This document shows, one piece after another, positions 1 through 12,332 of a stretch of 64,000 bases of DNA. Numbering within the stretch: the stretch's first letter is position 1; every line of letters starts with the position of its first letter. This DNA comes from Adineta steineri (Eukaryota > Rotifera > Eurotatoria > Adinetida > Adinetidae), in NCBI GenBank assembly GCA_905250115.1, contig CAJNOI010000035.1, positions 501,885 to 565,884 of the forward strand, read 5' to 3'. The position numbers and the translations under genes were made by a program. Under the pieces are notes generated by a model, which was given only the letters and a program-made list of their open reading frames with translations, did no database searches and was not told the origin of the DNA.

Positions 1-2067
1 TTTAGTGTTGATTTAACAAACATCGACATTACTCAAATCACCAGCTATGATTCAATGATTAATCAAGTAAGTGAATATTCATTCAATCATAAAAAATATC
101 CATTAAATCTCTCGATACATAGATGAACTTATATCTTGGCTTTTTAACGGACGATATTCGTATTCAATCGATTTCGTTAGTCAATAGTTTCATTTCAAGT
201 ACAAATGCACACGAAACAGTACAATACACAGGGTTAGTTTATTGAATTTAGTGTAAGCTCTATTGTTCATGTTTTTTAGCGCAAATTTATCATGTGATAT
301 TGTTATTGATAAAACAATTCTGAAGAGTAATAAATGTGGCATACTAACAATTACAATTAATATCAAAAAGTTTCCCAGTACAATATGCGGAACTAATGAT
401 TGCCAAACAAAATATATAACCGATATCAAAACCATGATTCGATCACGCTATATTTCTGTAATAATGCTCATCCTGCAAACGGCTAATGGTGATATTCGTT
501 TAGTTTCAGCTCAATTTTGCTACTTTGTCAATTCGCTCACTAGTAAGTGTTCTTTTTTATTGAATAGTACATTCCATTTAAAGTAACCATTTTATATTAA
601 ACAAATTAATTTCTCCTCATAAAAGAGATGCAATAGTTCAGTCTATTCATTTCTGAACAATAATATTATTGAATTTAATGAAAATCTTTTAATCAATAGT
701 ATTTCGAATTGGCATGTTTTAATACATACTAACATTGATGGCTATCGTTGTTATGAGAACTGATAAGAGTCAGTATAGGCGTAATTGATTCTGATAGCAA
801 CTCGTAGTAGTATCATATAGGTTCATGCAACATTATCTTGTTAGAATGTAGGTAACAGTGAGGTTTAAGAAAATATTATCATTTACATTACACCTAAACG
901 CTCAATTCAATGCACCAGAATGAATACTTTGAATTTTAGCTACCACAACAACTAGTACAACAACTAAGACCACAACTAGGACAACAACTAGCACAACAAC
1001 TCCCACAACCACGACAACAACCGGTGAGTGTAATTTTTACTTTATATTCCAGATTCATATTTAGAATAGCAAAACAATTCTATTCTTTTCCACTATAGAG
1101 ACGCTTTCTGTGAAATATAGAAGAAGTTAACATAAAAATGATACTGAGATATTTTACTGAAATAGTGTAAATCTTTCTACTTTATAACTTCGATTGAAAA
1201 AGAGAGGGTTGTGCTTTTTAATCTTATCGCTCACTTCTTTGATACTTATGTTGTATCCACGTTGATTTACCTTATATGATAAACTAAGTGATTTTATTTT
1301 AATCAATGAGAGTACGGTGTGAGGATGTTAAGATAGAATATTCTTGAAAGAATGAATTTGTTTCTATATTTTAGTAACATACAATCAAGCAAACAAATGT
1401 CTTTGCACAATTAGTAACAATCGTATGTTGAATGTTTTTCTAAATATTTTCTTTTATTAGTGTTATTATTCTATTCGTAGTAACTGCCAACAATAACCCA
1501 ACTAGTGGAACCCAGAATTTTCTCACTACATTTACATATGGTACTGACCAGTATTCTAACAAAACTTCTGCTGATTTTGGCTTCACATCTGGACACACAC
1601 AAGTGTTTTCAGATTGTCCGGGTGATGGCTATTTTGCTATCGCTAATGTAGTTCCTGGTTGTTTTTTTTGGATTCCTGGAGGCTTCGATCATACAGCTAA
1701 TGAAACCGGTGGATACATGTATGTATTGAATGCATTACTCTATCCTGGATTATATTTTAACAAAACGATCAATAACTTAAGCATTGGCAAAGTGTATGAA
1801 TTTTCGACGTATGCAGCTAATCTAAACCAGCCTGGTTGGTCTCCATCGAACATAATATTTCAAGTTCGAACTGCCACATCAGATAATACATTGATCGCAG
1901 AAGGAAACTCAGGCAATATACCTGACTCTGCCAATTTCGCTTGGAATAAGTATGGAATATCATTTGTAGCACCAAGCACTTCGGTCATGTTATTAATGAT
2001 ATCAAATGGTACTAGCAGTGCCGGAAACGATGTCGCCCTCGATGACATAGGCTTATGCAGATGCTAA
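1..2067 (+). CDS. Secreted Thr-linker protein with C-terminal lectin/MAM-like domain (5' partial)
   Basis: The gene runs off the left edge. Exons that join in frame are <1..66, 123..232, 280..542, 940..1023 and 1481..2067, giving 369 residues to a TAA stop. Exon 940..1023 is almost pure Thr codons (TTTTST-type linker), separating an unrecognised Cys-containing N-terminal part from a compact C-terminal domain of about 190 residues that ends ALDDIGLCRC. That domain has several N-glycosylation sequons, two early Cys and the sequence GNDVALDDIGLC. This reads like a beta-sandwich MAM-like or carbohydrate-binding module of the type seen in secreted bacterial and invertebrate proteins. The fold call is inference. 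Introns of about 400 and 460 bp flank the Thr exon, unlike the short introns elsewhere in the window. The substrate is unknown. The frame and exon joins are well supported; the function is not. Confidence 0.65.
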
Positions 2068-2109
2068 ATACCAGTTTCTTATTTCTGTCCAACAGTATAA
2101 AACATTAAC

Positions 2110-2115
2110 AATAAA
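2110..2115 (+). terminator. Polyadenylation signal AATAAA
   Basis: A canonical AATAAA lies 43 bp after the stop codon of the preceding secreted-protein gene, a normal distance for its 3' end. Confidence 0.5.
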
Positions 2116-3937
2116 AATTATAAAATTAATCTGGAGTGTGATCTTAGTTTTCTCATTCTATTTCTTTTACTCTTTGCTTTAACCTTGTTATAAAGAAAAT
2201 AACTATTTAAATTTATTTAATCCAGAGAAGAAAACCAAACAGAAATAAATAAATAATATTTTTAAATTCAAATATAATGTCTTTCGAATATTTTTTTTTC
2301 AAGTGAATGTAAGAAACATTCACATACCACTAGTTCACTTGTTTTGCATAAGTTACCTTCAACAAGAAACTGTCTATTTTGGGTGTAATATACAGTACTA
2401 TCTATTATCTGCTAGAGAGAAATTAGATTATGCCATGTGACTCAATAATTAAAAATTGTTGCATTTTACTAATATATAGTTTAGCTAAGCATAATTACCT
2501 GATCACACAAAGAGTAAAAAATAATGCGTAAAAATGCGCATTTTTTTAAATTTATCTTTCTTCAAATTTTGATAGTTTTTTTTCTGTTGTTTCGTTTCCT
2601 GAGATTCAACAATAACATGAAAGTATAGAATTAAATTATATTATTTTTATTTAAATTTGATATAACAACTAATTTAATCGTAACTATAAACTTTAAGTTT
2701 ATCAATGCATCTCTATAATTAAATTAATTGTTGGACATATATTAAAGGTAACATTGAAGGTGTGATACAAATTTCATTGTATATAATCAATTTCATTAGA
2801 TAATTAGTGAGAACGTTTATTAATGAAACATACACATCAAGTATTAAAATAGTTTTACTAAATAGTTTTTTTAGGTTCAACATTAAATTATGTTTTGAGA
2901 TTATTTTTCATATTCTTGAAATAAAGATATTATAGACAGTAGTATAAGAACACATTTTATTGATGAGAGAAATCGAACATCATAAATAGTGGATGATAAC
3001 TTCAATGATACTGTGTAAATCTGTATTCTTCATGTCTCTCCAATTTTTAGATACTGAAAAATTAAAATACTTGAAACTGACATGAAAACAAAAAATAGTA
3101 TATAAACTTAAAATTTAATAGTAATACTAATTTAGAATATAAAAAAGATCTGCTTCAAACTCAAGTAGACTTCATACTGATCTGCGATATATTCATATAA
3201 AGTACTGTGAAACAGAATCACATAATATATTCTCTTTTCTTTTTCTCTAGTTTATTATGCAACTTAAATTCTTTTAGTCTTCATGACAAGTTTTGTATTC
3301 TCTTGCACACAACAAAAAAATTGAGGCGCGTGGACAAAAAATGTCGTATAGTGTTTTTTTATTCTATACAAACTAAACAAACAGATCAACTATAAAATCA
3401 ATGTGAATCTTTCACTATTTGACGTACTAAATACACACGAATACAAATGAATGCAATACCATATATTTTAAATATTTAATTAAATAGAGTGGGTGTCGGT
3501 ATAATGAAAATAAGTTATATAGTTTCATCACTTCACATATACTTATACTCTCAAAATATATTCACAGTTCCAAGGAATTTGTAACAAGTTATCAGATCCC
3601 ATTGATGATATCTTATAGATATATCGAATCGTACTGTTGTATTTAAATCCTTCTCAAAAGCATTCTTTTTATATAGTCCAATGATATGAATGATTCTGTT
3701 ACAGATATCACTCTTATTATATATGATCCTACGATTCAGTTAATAAAAATCTTTGTCTTTTAATTCATATATATTTTATTTAGACGTCCGCGTTAGTATA
3801 ATGTATGTATTCAAACAGAAAACACTCAAAATCATTATTTTAGGAAGGAATAGAGAAAAATATTAGTTGGGATCAAAAAAAAAGGTTAGTTTCACACCTT
3901 GATAAAGAGCATGATTATGAAATAAAATAAAATAATG
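2116..3937. other. Intergenic, no gene seen
   Basis: AT-rich sequence between the 3' ends of two convergent genes. The only open frame of note (3207-3395) has no coding character, splice context or recognisable motif. I see no RNA gene or mobile element here. Confidence 0.5.
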
Positions 3938-6595
3938 TCAAATATTTGAGACACGTGTAAATGTTTTTTTAGGTCCAAGAATATTTTTCATTCGTTGTTG
4001 ATGTCTTGTTCTTGCAGCGATATTTGATGGTTTGTGCATATTCGAGAATTTTGTAAAAGCAGCATACATTACCAGAGTATGTATAGGCATAAAACCAATC
4101 ATCATAATCAATGACATAATTGCAACTGGTTGTTGACATGCATTTTCCTAATATACACATATATGTATTTATGTCAAAAATATCAATCATATTTCAGTAG
4201 AAACTTACAAAATCCTTTGGATAAAAAACAGGAATAGTTGATTCAGTTGTTGCACCTGTTGTAGTTGGTCCTGCTGTTGTTGGACCTAGAATACAAATTC
4301 ATTAATTATAGAGTAATTTATTAGAAAGAGATATTTTATAGAAAATGTTCTGATTCCATATTGAAAAATAAAAGGTTTTTCTTACCACCGGTAGTTGGAG
4401 GTGTGGTAGTGACAGCTGTTGTAGTCGTAGAAGCATTTGTAGTAGTCACTACTATTCCACTTGTTGTACACTGTGAAAAAGTGTAACATTAAGAATAAAA
4501 ACTGACAATTCAAATAAACTTACTGCAGTATTGATTGAAGTAGTAGTTGTTCCTAAGCTTGTAACTGTGTGAGTTGTTGGTGGAGTAGTAGTAGTTGTGG
4601 TTGTACTCGAATGTGCTGGATTCCAGATATCGAATCGCCAAAATGTTTTATCAGTAATGGCTAATGATTCAGCATCTTTACAATTACATCGATTATGACA
4701 AAATATATAATCTTTTACTTTAACGGAAAAAAAATATAAAAAACTTACGACAAAAGACACTTCCACTAGCAAACCCATCATCCATTGTTACATAATAGGA
4801 TTGGCCAGGTGTCCATGTTATATCTGTAACAATTACAATAGTATATCCAGTATAAATAACATTTGGAGAATATCCAGCATCATAACATAGAACAGTTGCA
4901 TTTGTAGTGTCCAAGTGAAAACAGATGTTTGTTCCATTACGAGTAGGACGACCAACTGCACTTGTTGCTGTGTAATTAAATTAGACGATGGAGAATATCG
5001 AATTGATTTAAGAATAAAGATAAACTATATGTCGGGAAAATGCCTACCTTGTATAGAAAACAACGACTGGTTTGCAAAAACAGTACCTATTGGACTTGCT
5101 GATCCTTGTACCAATATGGGATGAATTAAATTCGGTGAGTCATAGCCAACTAGATATGTGATACACCATGGAGCTGATTGAAGAGTACTATTGTCAACTG
5201 CTCCAGCACAAAAACCTTGAGGACCTAATTGGTTTTCTACAGGTGTCCATGTCAATGTCATTATCCATAAACCTATGATATTATATTTGAAATTCAAAAG
5301 TTTGCATATTCTAACAAACTGCTATCCACTACTTACCAGGACTTGGATTACTAATAACACTATGTGTCATTCCAATAGGTGAACTAGTGACAAAATTAAC
5401 AATTGTTTGACCAGGACAGTATGTTTGTACCTCTATAGTTTCATTGAGCTGTACACCTTAAACATAGATTTTAGATATTAGAAAAGAAAATTCATCCATA
5501 GCACTTACCAACTGGAACTCCAATGCAAGCTAAAGAGAATTAAATAGACAAAAGATATTATTATTAAATGTTTGAGTTTGATTTAGAATAGAATATACAT
5601 TCATACCTCTATTTGGACGAACACCAATAATTGAAGGAAGAGTTCCACATGCACCAACAGGAATAATGTATGCATAGAATAAAAATTGTATTGGAACCGA
5701 ACTCATTGGCTCCAAAGAGCTATTGGTATAATAATCTTCGATTTGCAATGCACAGGCATAATATATATTAGCCTGAGGTAGAATGAATTGCAACGTACAA
5801 TTGGATGCGAAGAGTAAGGTGCCATTGGGCATTGCACTACAGACACCTTCACATTCATTAACGTGGTCGTAATTATATGTTTGATTCGAATTGGCCCAAC
5901 GGCATAGCAAATAATCACTATAATCATTATCTGACATTTGCACAATATGAAGTATTGGTACATTTCTTGGGTAAAGTATACATGGTAATGTAGTTGTAAC
6001 AGGACTGGAGTTGATAAAACCATCAGGTCTCGGAACTAGATTCAGTCGATTGACAATTGACCAACCACCACTACCTTTAAAGAGTGCAGACAACCATGCA
6101 CTTGAGTTATAGCCAATTGTAATGTCTGTTGTCAAATGTAGTGTCAGATTAGTGTAGAGTTCACCACCCCATGATTCAATGATCGTTGAATTATCACAAT
6201 CTGAAGTTATCATATTGGCTGAAATTGATGGAGGAAATGTAGGAGAAGTTGCGCAGTTTGCTAAACAGATCAAAGCAGCACCTGCTACGACAATAGGTCT
6301 TTGGCTAGCGACATCTGCTTCCCTGCATAAAGGTGCAGGAAAACTGCTCCATAATCTGTACCAAAAATATCTTTGATGTAAAAGAATTTGTGTAGTGGTA
6401 CCCTGTACTGTATTGTTTAACGGACGCCTAAGAAAAAGAAGAACGTAGAAAGTAAAATATGCAAGATTGACTATAAGAAGAAGCATTATTTGAGTATATT
6501 TACCAGGTAATGATACCACCACGATAATGGCTTCCATCAATTAAAATACATAATGAAGCCAACAATGCCAAGGTAAGGCGTAAACCCCGCTCCAT
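3938..6595 (-). CDS. Type I membrane protein, large Cys-containing ectodomain with Thr-rich stalk
   Basis: Ten exons on the minus strand join in frame: 6595-6504, 6427-5607, 5529-5509, 5456-5337, 5272-5048, 4967-4749, 4717-4524, 4470-4386, 4285-4209 and 4147-3938, for 687 residues. It starts with a signal peptide (MERGLRLTLALLASLCILI). The ectodomain has the order I associate with an uncharacterised invertebrate extracellular family: a GGW / DGFINSSPV region, a D-N-D / CRWA / ECEGVC block and an LSSVPxQFL-type segment, then CIGVPVG, SSPIGM, LTWTPVENQ and WCITYLVG, then a WTPGQSYYVTMDDGFASG repeat and FWxFxIWNPA. A Thr/Ser-rich stalk follows. The final exon encodes one hydrophobic segment (about residues 626-647) and a short basic cytoplasmic tail ending RVSNI. 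The start is the first ATG before the signal peptide. One intron border (4717 or 4711) is ambiguous. A cell-surface or adhesion role is inference only. Confidence 0.75.
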
Positions 6596-7536
6596 TTTGC
6601 TAATGTTCGACTGTTGTTTCTTCTTTGTATAATGAAATATACGATCGCACAACCAACTGAAATTGAATGCTTGTGTTTATAAAATTATTAGAGAATCAAC
6701 TTTCTTTCTTCTTTTATATGTGTATATTTGTTATAAGAAGTTTCGAGAATGTATTACAATGCCAGATTATGAAATGTTTAAGCTCGAGGAACAAAAGTAA
6801 AGAAAAAGTGCGATGCCATGACTTCTCAACAATAGTGGGGAAAAGATTAAACAATAGAGAATGTTGTACTATTCTTTATTTCATCAGCTCCTGCTGTCTG
6901 GTTTCCCACGGAATAAAGAGACACAAAATTCTAATGGTAAACAATGTGCAAAATAATTCTGAAATCTATTGTTGTTGTATTGTTTTGATGTTGTCAAGAG
7001 ACATAGGATAGTGTGGCCGTCGTTTTATATAACTTTCTGACACCCATATCAATGTAGAGACGTGCAAAACATGAACTATTCGCACGATTATATCAAAAGA
7101 AAATACTTTATTGAGCTTTCAAACAGAGGAATAGAGACAAAAAAAGAAGTTAAACTTAGATTTTTTCGAGTTTACCATATTACCTTGAAAGTTTAAAAAA
7201 CAACATCTAAGATTTGGCAGAAAGTGAGGTAACTTTTCAAATGTTTCGGACTAGATTTTGTAAATTATTGACTCAAAAGTCTTCTTGTTTCTTTGATGGT
7301 GATAAGTCTCTCGAAAAGCAATATGCTATATATATAGATTGTTCTCTTAATTATTTTATTAATTTAAAAAGAAGCAACTGTGTTTGTTGCATTTAATTGA
7401 AATTATGCATCATCTTTAAGTGTGTGAATTGAAAATTGATCAAGACTGAGACTAAATGCTTTTTTCATATTTTAATCTAAAGAAACTCTTCAAGATGTAT
7501 AAACTATCATGATGTTGCTATACATTCACAACGTCG
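6596..7536. other. Intergenic, upstream of the membrane-protein gene
   Basis: Contains the presumed promoter of the minus-strand membrane-protein gene. Two short plus-strand open frames (6667-7011 and 7214-7396) have no recognisable motif and look fortuitous. No other feature is visible. Confidence 0.45.
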
Positions 7537-7826
7537 AAAAAAAGCGTCGCAATCATAATATTGAATAAAGAAAGACATAAGAAACTTTTCTACGAAATGC
7601 GACAACAACAAGAATAATCGGTGAAAAACCCATAAAAAAAGCGTCGCAATCGTAATGTTGAATAAAGAAAGACATAAAAAACTTTTCTAAGAATAGCGAC
7701 AACAACAAAAATAATCGGTGAAAAACCCATAAAAAAGCGCCGCAATCATAATGTTGAATGAAGAAAAACATAAGAAACTTTTCTACGAAAAGCGACAGCA
7801 ACACAAATAATCGGTGAAAAACCCAC
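7537..7826. repeat. Tandem repeat, three copies of a ~97-bp unit
   Basis: Three head-to-tail units start near 7537, 7634 and 7730, with landmark GCGTCGCAAT or GCGCCGCAAT at 7544, 7641 and 7737, so the period is 97 then 96 bp. Each unit ends AATCGGTGAAAAACCCA. Copies differ by scattered substitutions. The array stays open in several minus-strand frames, but the predicted peptides are just the repeat translated and are not credible proteins. It directly abuts the CACCC-rich block to its right. Confidence 0.85.
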
Positions 7827-7914
7827 AAATAAATGCAAAAAGTAACGTTCGTCGTCTCGATTCACTTCATCCTCCACTGTGGAAGGCAGAAGTCTTTTTT
7901 CTGCATACGCCAAT

Positions 7915-8150
7915 GTGCGAAGAATTTTGCACACCCACCCTATTTTACCCACACTTTCCTTATTTCACACACCTCCGCCCTGTTCTACCAACTGCCACCA
8001 TAGTTCACCCTACCCACCCAACTCATTTTCACTCACTCCCACGCTATTTCAATTATCGACACCCTATTCCATCCACTGAGCTCATTTTTACCCACACCAA
8101 CCCTATTACACCCACCCAGCACATTTTCACCCACACCCACCCTATTTCAA
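7915..8150. repeat. C-rich degenerate minisatellite (CACCC motifs)
   Basis: About 235 bp of strand-biased sequence, very C-rich and G-poor on the plus strand, built from variants of ACCCACACCAACCCTATTYC with a loose period near 20 bp. It contains several CCCACA and CCCACCC words, strikingly unlike the AT-rich surroundings. An open frame across it (7814-8176) is a by-product of low complexity. Shorter copies of the CACACCCAC word occur near 11889, 14345 and 14830. Confidence 0.6.
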
Positions 8151-9522
8151 ATTTCTGTCTATTTGGGATATATTAAGTATGGTAAGATATATCACAGGTA
8201 TACAGCTAAATTCGAGTTTCAGATAAATATATTTGAATTGAAAAATATTTTGTGCATCATTTATAACATACATACCATGTTTCTGGTTCAATATTTGTTG
8301 TTAAATGGATATATTATCAACTGATTTGAATCTGAATAAAAGAGAAATAAAAAAGTTTTTTTTTCTTTTTCTTTTTATTTAATAAGAACTTACATTTTCA
8401 ACATGTATTCTGTTATTGTGCATAGTTGATGATTTTATCAAATACCTTGAAAAATTCCTCGTTGATTTCAAATTAAAATCTACAAAAATAAACTAGAAAA
8501 TAAATGTAAAACATTGCTGCATATTTTGTTTTGTTTCTACCGATATTATTTACGTTAGTTCGATCCTGACAGATACACAAATATAAAACCATATCAAAAC
8601 TACTTCCACTTTCAGGAAAAATATTTCAAAACTAAAACGTTTGTTTTTCTTTCAAGAGGTAAAAGTCAACGATATTACACGTTTTCTTCTACTTTTCACA
8701 CATCTGATCTCCATAAATCTGTCCTTGTGAGATAGAAATCTTTCATCTTTATTGTCCAGACTCTCTTCGTCCACGAATCTTTATCTTGGATACATCGCTC
8801 TTACTTTACTTTTACAATAATTACGTTACCATTTGGAATGTATTGTTATTTCTTTGAAGTGAAGTTATAAAGATATTCATAAAAAAAAACAGTATATTAC
8901 GAATGAAGTAATTACGGACAAAATTTATATATTCGAGTTGATATAGTTTATTTAGTTGAAAAATATTGAGCAAGACCTTCTAGATTTTTCTATTTGCTGT
9001 TTTTGAAAATTATTCATTCAAGCAACTATTGATAAGAAGAGAATGGCGTGACAGGATATCAATGAAAAAACAGTAACGTTTTATCTATAAATTTATTTCT
9101 AACACATGTCGATTTATGTATTTCCTTTTGTTTTCAAAACTCATTAAAATAATACAAGATTATACACACTTTCATTTCACAGGATTAATTTATTGTTATC
9201 ACTAAAAAAAACATACTAACGAATGTCTGTGTGTGGATGCATGTAGCTATGACTGTGAGCATCTAACTACACTCACACATACCCTGAAGAGAGAATAGTT
9301 CACGAGTTGGTTTCGAAAAGATTATCAAAACTGTTGATCATCAAATATTTAGTCAGACAAACTCGCGCACCGAACTGCAGTCTAATATCAATGGTATAAA
9401 ATATTCAAGAAATAGAGTTTTCATAAATAATTTCTATATTTTCTTTTCTAATTGTTTACACTTAATTTTCCAATTCGATTTCGGATTCTATTCATAACAT
9501 AGGATGGTTTTTATTTTATTTA
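8151..9522. other. Intergenic, no gene seen
   Basis: AT-rich sequence upstream of the 3' end of the F-box gene. I find no open frame with coding character, no RNA gene and no repeat above background. Confidence 0.5.
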
Positions 9523-11238
9523 TTACAACAAAAAATGATTGCCATAAAGGTCACCATAAAAAATACAGTTCGAACGATTAAATGGAGTTTGTTGTTTTTC
9601 TAACCATTCCATTGTTAATGGTCTTGATCTTGGTAACTGTTTCTTGATCGACGATTGAAAATTCCCCGGAATAAATACAAATAAGTAACTTAATTTCAAC
9701 ATTCGTGATAAAATATGTTCGATTGTATGTGTTTTAATTTGAACACCTAATGATAAACATTCACATTTATTTCCAAAGATCGATACCATTCGTTCAATTT
9801 CATATTCATTGAAACATTCTGATGTATTTCCATAGGATTGAAATTTTAAAACACGAATCTTTTGTGATAAATGTTTACATATATGAAAATCATTCCAATC
9901 ATCTGTTAATTTAATCAATTGACTCTTTCTTAAACTTAACGAATACAACCGAGATGCATTATCTAATAAAAGTCGAAATTGTTCGATTGAAATATAACCA
10001 TAACTATCAATATGTAACTGTTGTAAATTAGTTAATGTATGTAACCAATGTATCGCTTCAAATTGTGTATCAATAACTAAATTGTTTATTTTCGTTCGAT
10101 TAAAATCGTTATTTATTGGAAGATAATTTCCATAGATTAATGTTTCAACATTTCGATAGATATTAACATGATCATCGATAGGTAATGTTGACATCGTTTT
10201 TTTCAATGAATTTTTATAAGTTGTTAATGTTTTCATTGGATATGGTAATGTATAAAACATTGTTTGTTTCGAATAAAGTCGACCTCTATCAGAAGCGCAG
10301 AGATGACAATTAACAAACCATTTCTTTTCTTTAAGAAAGAAGGGTGTTGCATATGAATTCATGAGTTGTTTCAAATCTCGTAATGATAATGGACGAAATA
10401 GAAAATAGAATCGAAATATTCTTAATAATGGACATGATGAATGAATAAGTTGTTCCCATCGATTACCAAACATTGGTACTTGTCCTGATTGCAGTTGATA
10501 TATTTCAAGATTTGTTAATTGAGATAAAGAAATAAGAGAATCATATATTAACGAATGTTCAACAGGAGTCATTAGAACAAATTTAAGATGTTTTATTGTT
10601 AATGGCCAGAATAAATGATCTTTGTTTTCACAAAAATGATTGATTGTATATTCAATAGTTTCAATTTGAGAAAAATTCTAAATAGAACAAGATTAATGAA
10701 TAAAAAAGAAAGATTTGTGTCATACTTGAATCCAATCGATTGATAAACATGAACTAAAAACAAGTTTTTTAAGTTTTGGTAAATCAAATGATTGAATTTC
10801 TTTTGCACATAATGATTCAATTGATAAATAAATTAAATTTGTTAATGATGTAAGTATAGAAAAGAATAACGTTTGAGTTTTATCTTTCAATTCTCCAACA
10901 GTTAAGAATTGTAATTGAGAAAAATTATTCGTAAATATGTAATTTTCAATAATATGATTCATCCAATATGGTTTTTCATCACTATTAGATATTCGTAATG
11001 ATTTCCATTGATGTGTATTATGAATTTGAAATATAAAATCACATTTTGATTTATTAACGGAATTTAAATCAAATATTTCACAACATTGTGAAATTAATGA
11101 TTGAAAACGATGGTTTAAATTTGAAAATGCAATAATTATATCAATTGAAGTTAAATAGGAACAAATTTCCATAAATAATTCATTGGGAAAAGTTTCCAGT
11201 ATTGTTAAATAATTCGTAATTTCTTCGCCAGTATTCAT
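9523..11238 (-). CDS. F-box protein with degenerate leucine-rich repeats
   Basis: Two exons, 11238-10726 and 10677-9523, join in phase 0 and give 555 residues. The N-terminus (about residues 12-50) reads LETFPNELFMEICSYLTSID followed by AFSNLNHRF, a typical F-box that would bind SKP1 and recruit a substrate to an SCF ubiquitin ligase. The remainder has repeated hydrophobic segments spaced like irregular LRRs (for example LTNLIYLSIESL, LPKLKKLVFSSC, LTNLQQLHIDSYG), presumably the substrate-binding surface. An upstream TTG would extend the frame by three codons; the ATG at 11238 is preferred. No catalytic motif is present, and the substrate cannot be guessed from sequence. F-box/LRR families are expanded in bdelloids, so this may be one of many. 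Confidence 0.75.
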
Positions 11239-12332
11239 TTTTAACAAAAAAATGATGATTAGGTTGTTTTTCTGTCAAACACGTGTGTTATTATATACAT
11301 TGAGTAATTTCATCATTACATGCAAGAACATGATTTCGTGAAGATAATTTTTTTCATTCTTCGATACTTGACAACAACTATATACAATCGAATAAAGTTA
11401 TTTGACAATGATACTTCCAATAAATTCTCTAATTGTCTAAAACATTACTTTATCATTTCTTAATGTTATATTCTATGCATCTTCTATTCTTCTAGTATAA
11501 TCATTTTTCTGTTATATTAGTATCGTGGTACTTGTCGGACAATGATTGGAATTAAGGATGAATTCATCATATCATATGGAATCATTATCAAATTCAATTG
11601 AATTTTTTCATCTTTAAGATACATTCATTAATTTATTATGAAAATATTTAGTATATCAATATGAAGAACTGGATGCCATGTTTCAATATAAAATATTAAT
11701 AAAAAAATAATCAATTTAATTCTGTTAAACGAGCAAATACTTGCTGTTTCAGTTCATGAACATATGATTAATGAAATAGTGGCAGATATTGAACATTCAT
11801 TGATTCGGTAAGAATAATATTAAATATTTATCAAAAAAGAAAGTATATATTTACATCTTTTGAGGTTGTGTTATATATTACTATTCTCTCACACCCACAT
11901 TCCTTAAACAATACTCGCACTTACTAATGTACAAATCAAAAATTCAATTTCATATATTTATTGAGTTTTAATAAAATGAAGATTTTCTTTTTATCACGTG
12001 GTTTTTGAAGTTGTTCTTTAGCTTTATTAATTTTCTGCTTTTTAAAAATTATTTTGCCTGTTCTTTTTCTTTGTTTATACCCCAAGTCTTTCTTTTAATG
12101 AAGTGACGATGCCGATGCGAGAGTAACTAGAGACAAAAAACACTCACAACTGTTTGTGTTTAGAAGAACTTGTTGTGATTTTTATTTCGTGAATAATTTA
12201 AAAAATAGAAGCAAAATGAAAAGGATACCTTGAAGAAAAAGAAAAAAAAATCATTTTAGAATATAGAGGTTAGTCAAAACTAGAGCACACATTAGTCATT
12301 TTTTAAATATGTCAATAGGTATTGATTATAAT
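11239..12332. other. Intergenic with one orphan exon-like segment
   Basis: Between two minus-strand genes. At 11753-11807 on the plus strand there is a 55-nt exon-like stretch. It is preceded by an acceptor (TTGCTGTTTCAG) and followed by a donor (GTAAGAAT), and it is open in a frame containing MINEIVADIEHS. I cannot attach it to any gene, and it may be a remnant. The rest is AT-rich with nothing else recognisable. Confidence 0.35.

Noticed and set aside
3969..4190. 73-residue frame at the 3' end of the membrane-protein gene as its last coding exon
   Set aside because: The exon before it ends in phase 0; reading the same exon in that phase gives a membrane segment and basic tail to a stop at 3938, which fits the protein far better.
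7553..7952. Minus-strand open frames across the 97-bp repeats
   Set aside because: They are just the tandem repeat translated in several frames; composition and periodicity come from the DNA repeat, with no domain or splice context.
7915..8150. True telomeric array
   Set aside because: No perfect TGTGGG/CCCACA tandem run is present, only degenerate words, and genes continue on both sides.
7814..8176. His/Pro/Thr-rich 120-codon frame in the C-rich block
   Set aside because: Low-complexity by-product of the CACCC minisatellite; two frames are equally open.
8540..8575. GTTCGATCC as a tRNA T-loop
   Set aside because: No matching acceptor, D or anticodon stems can be drawn around it.
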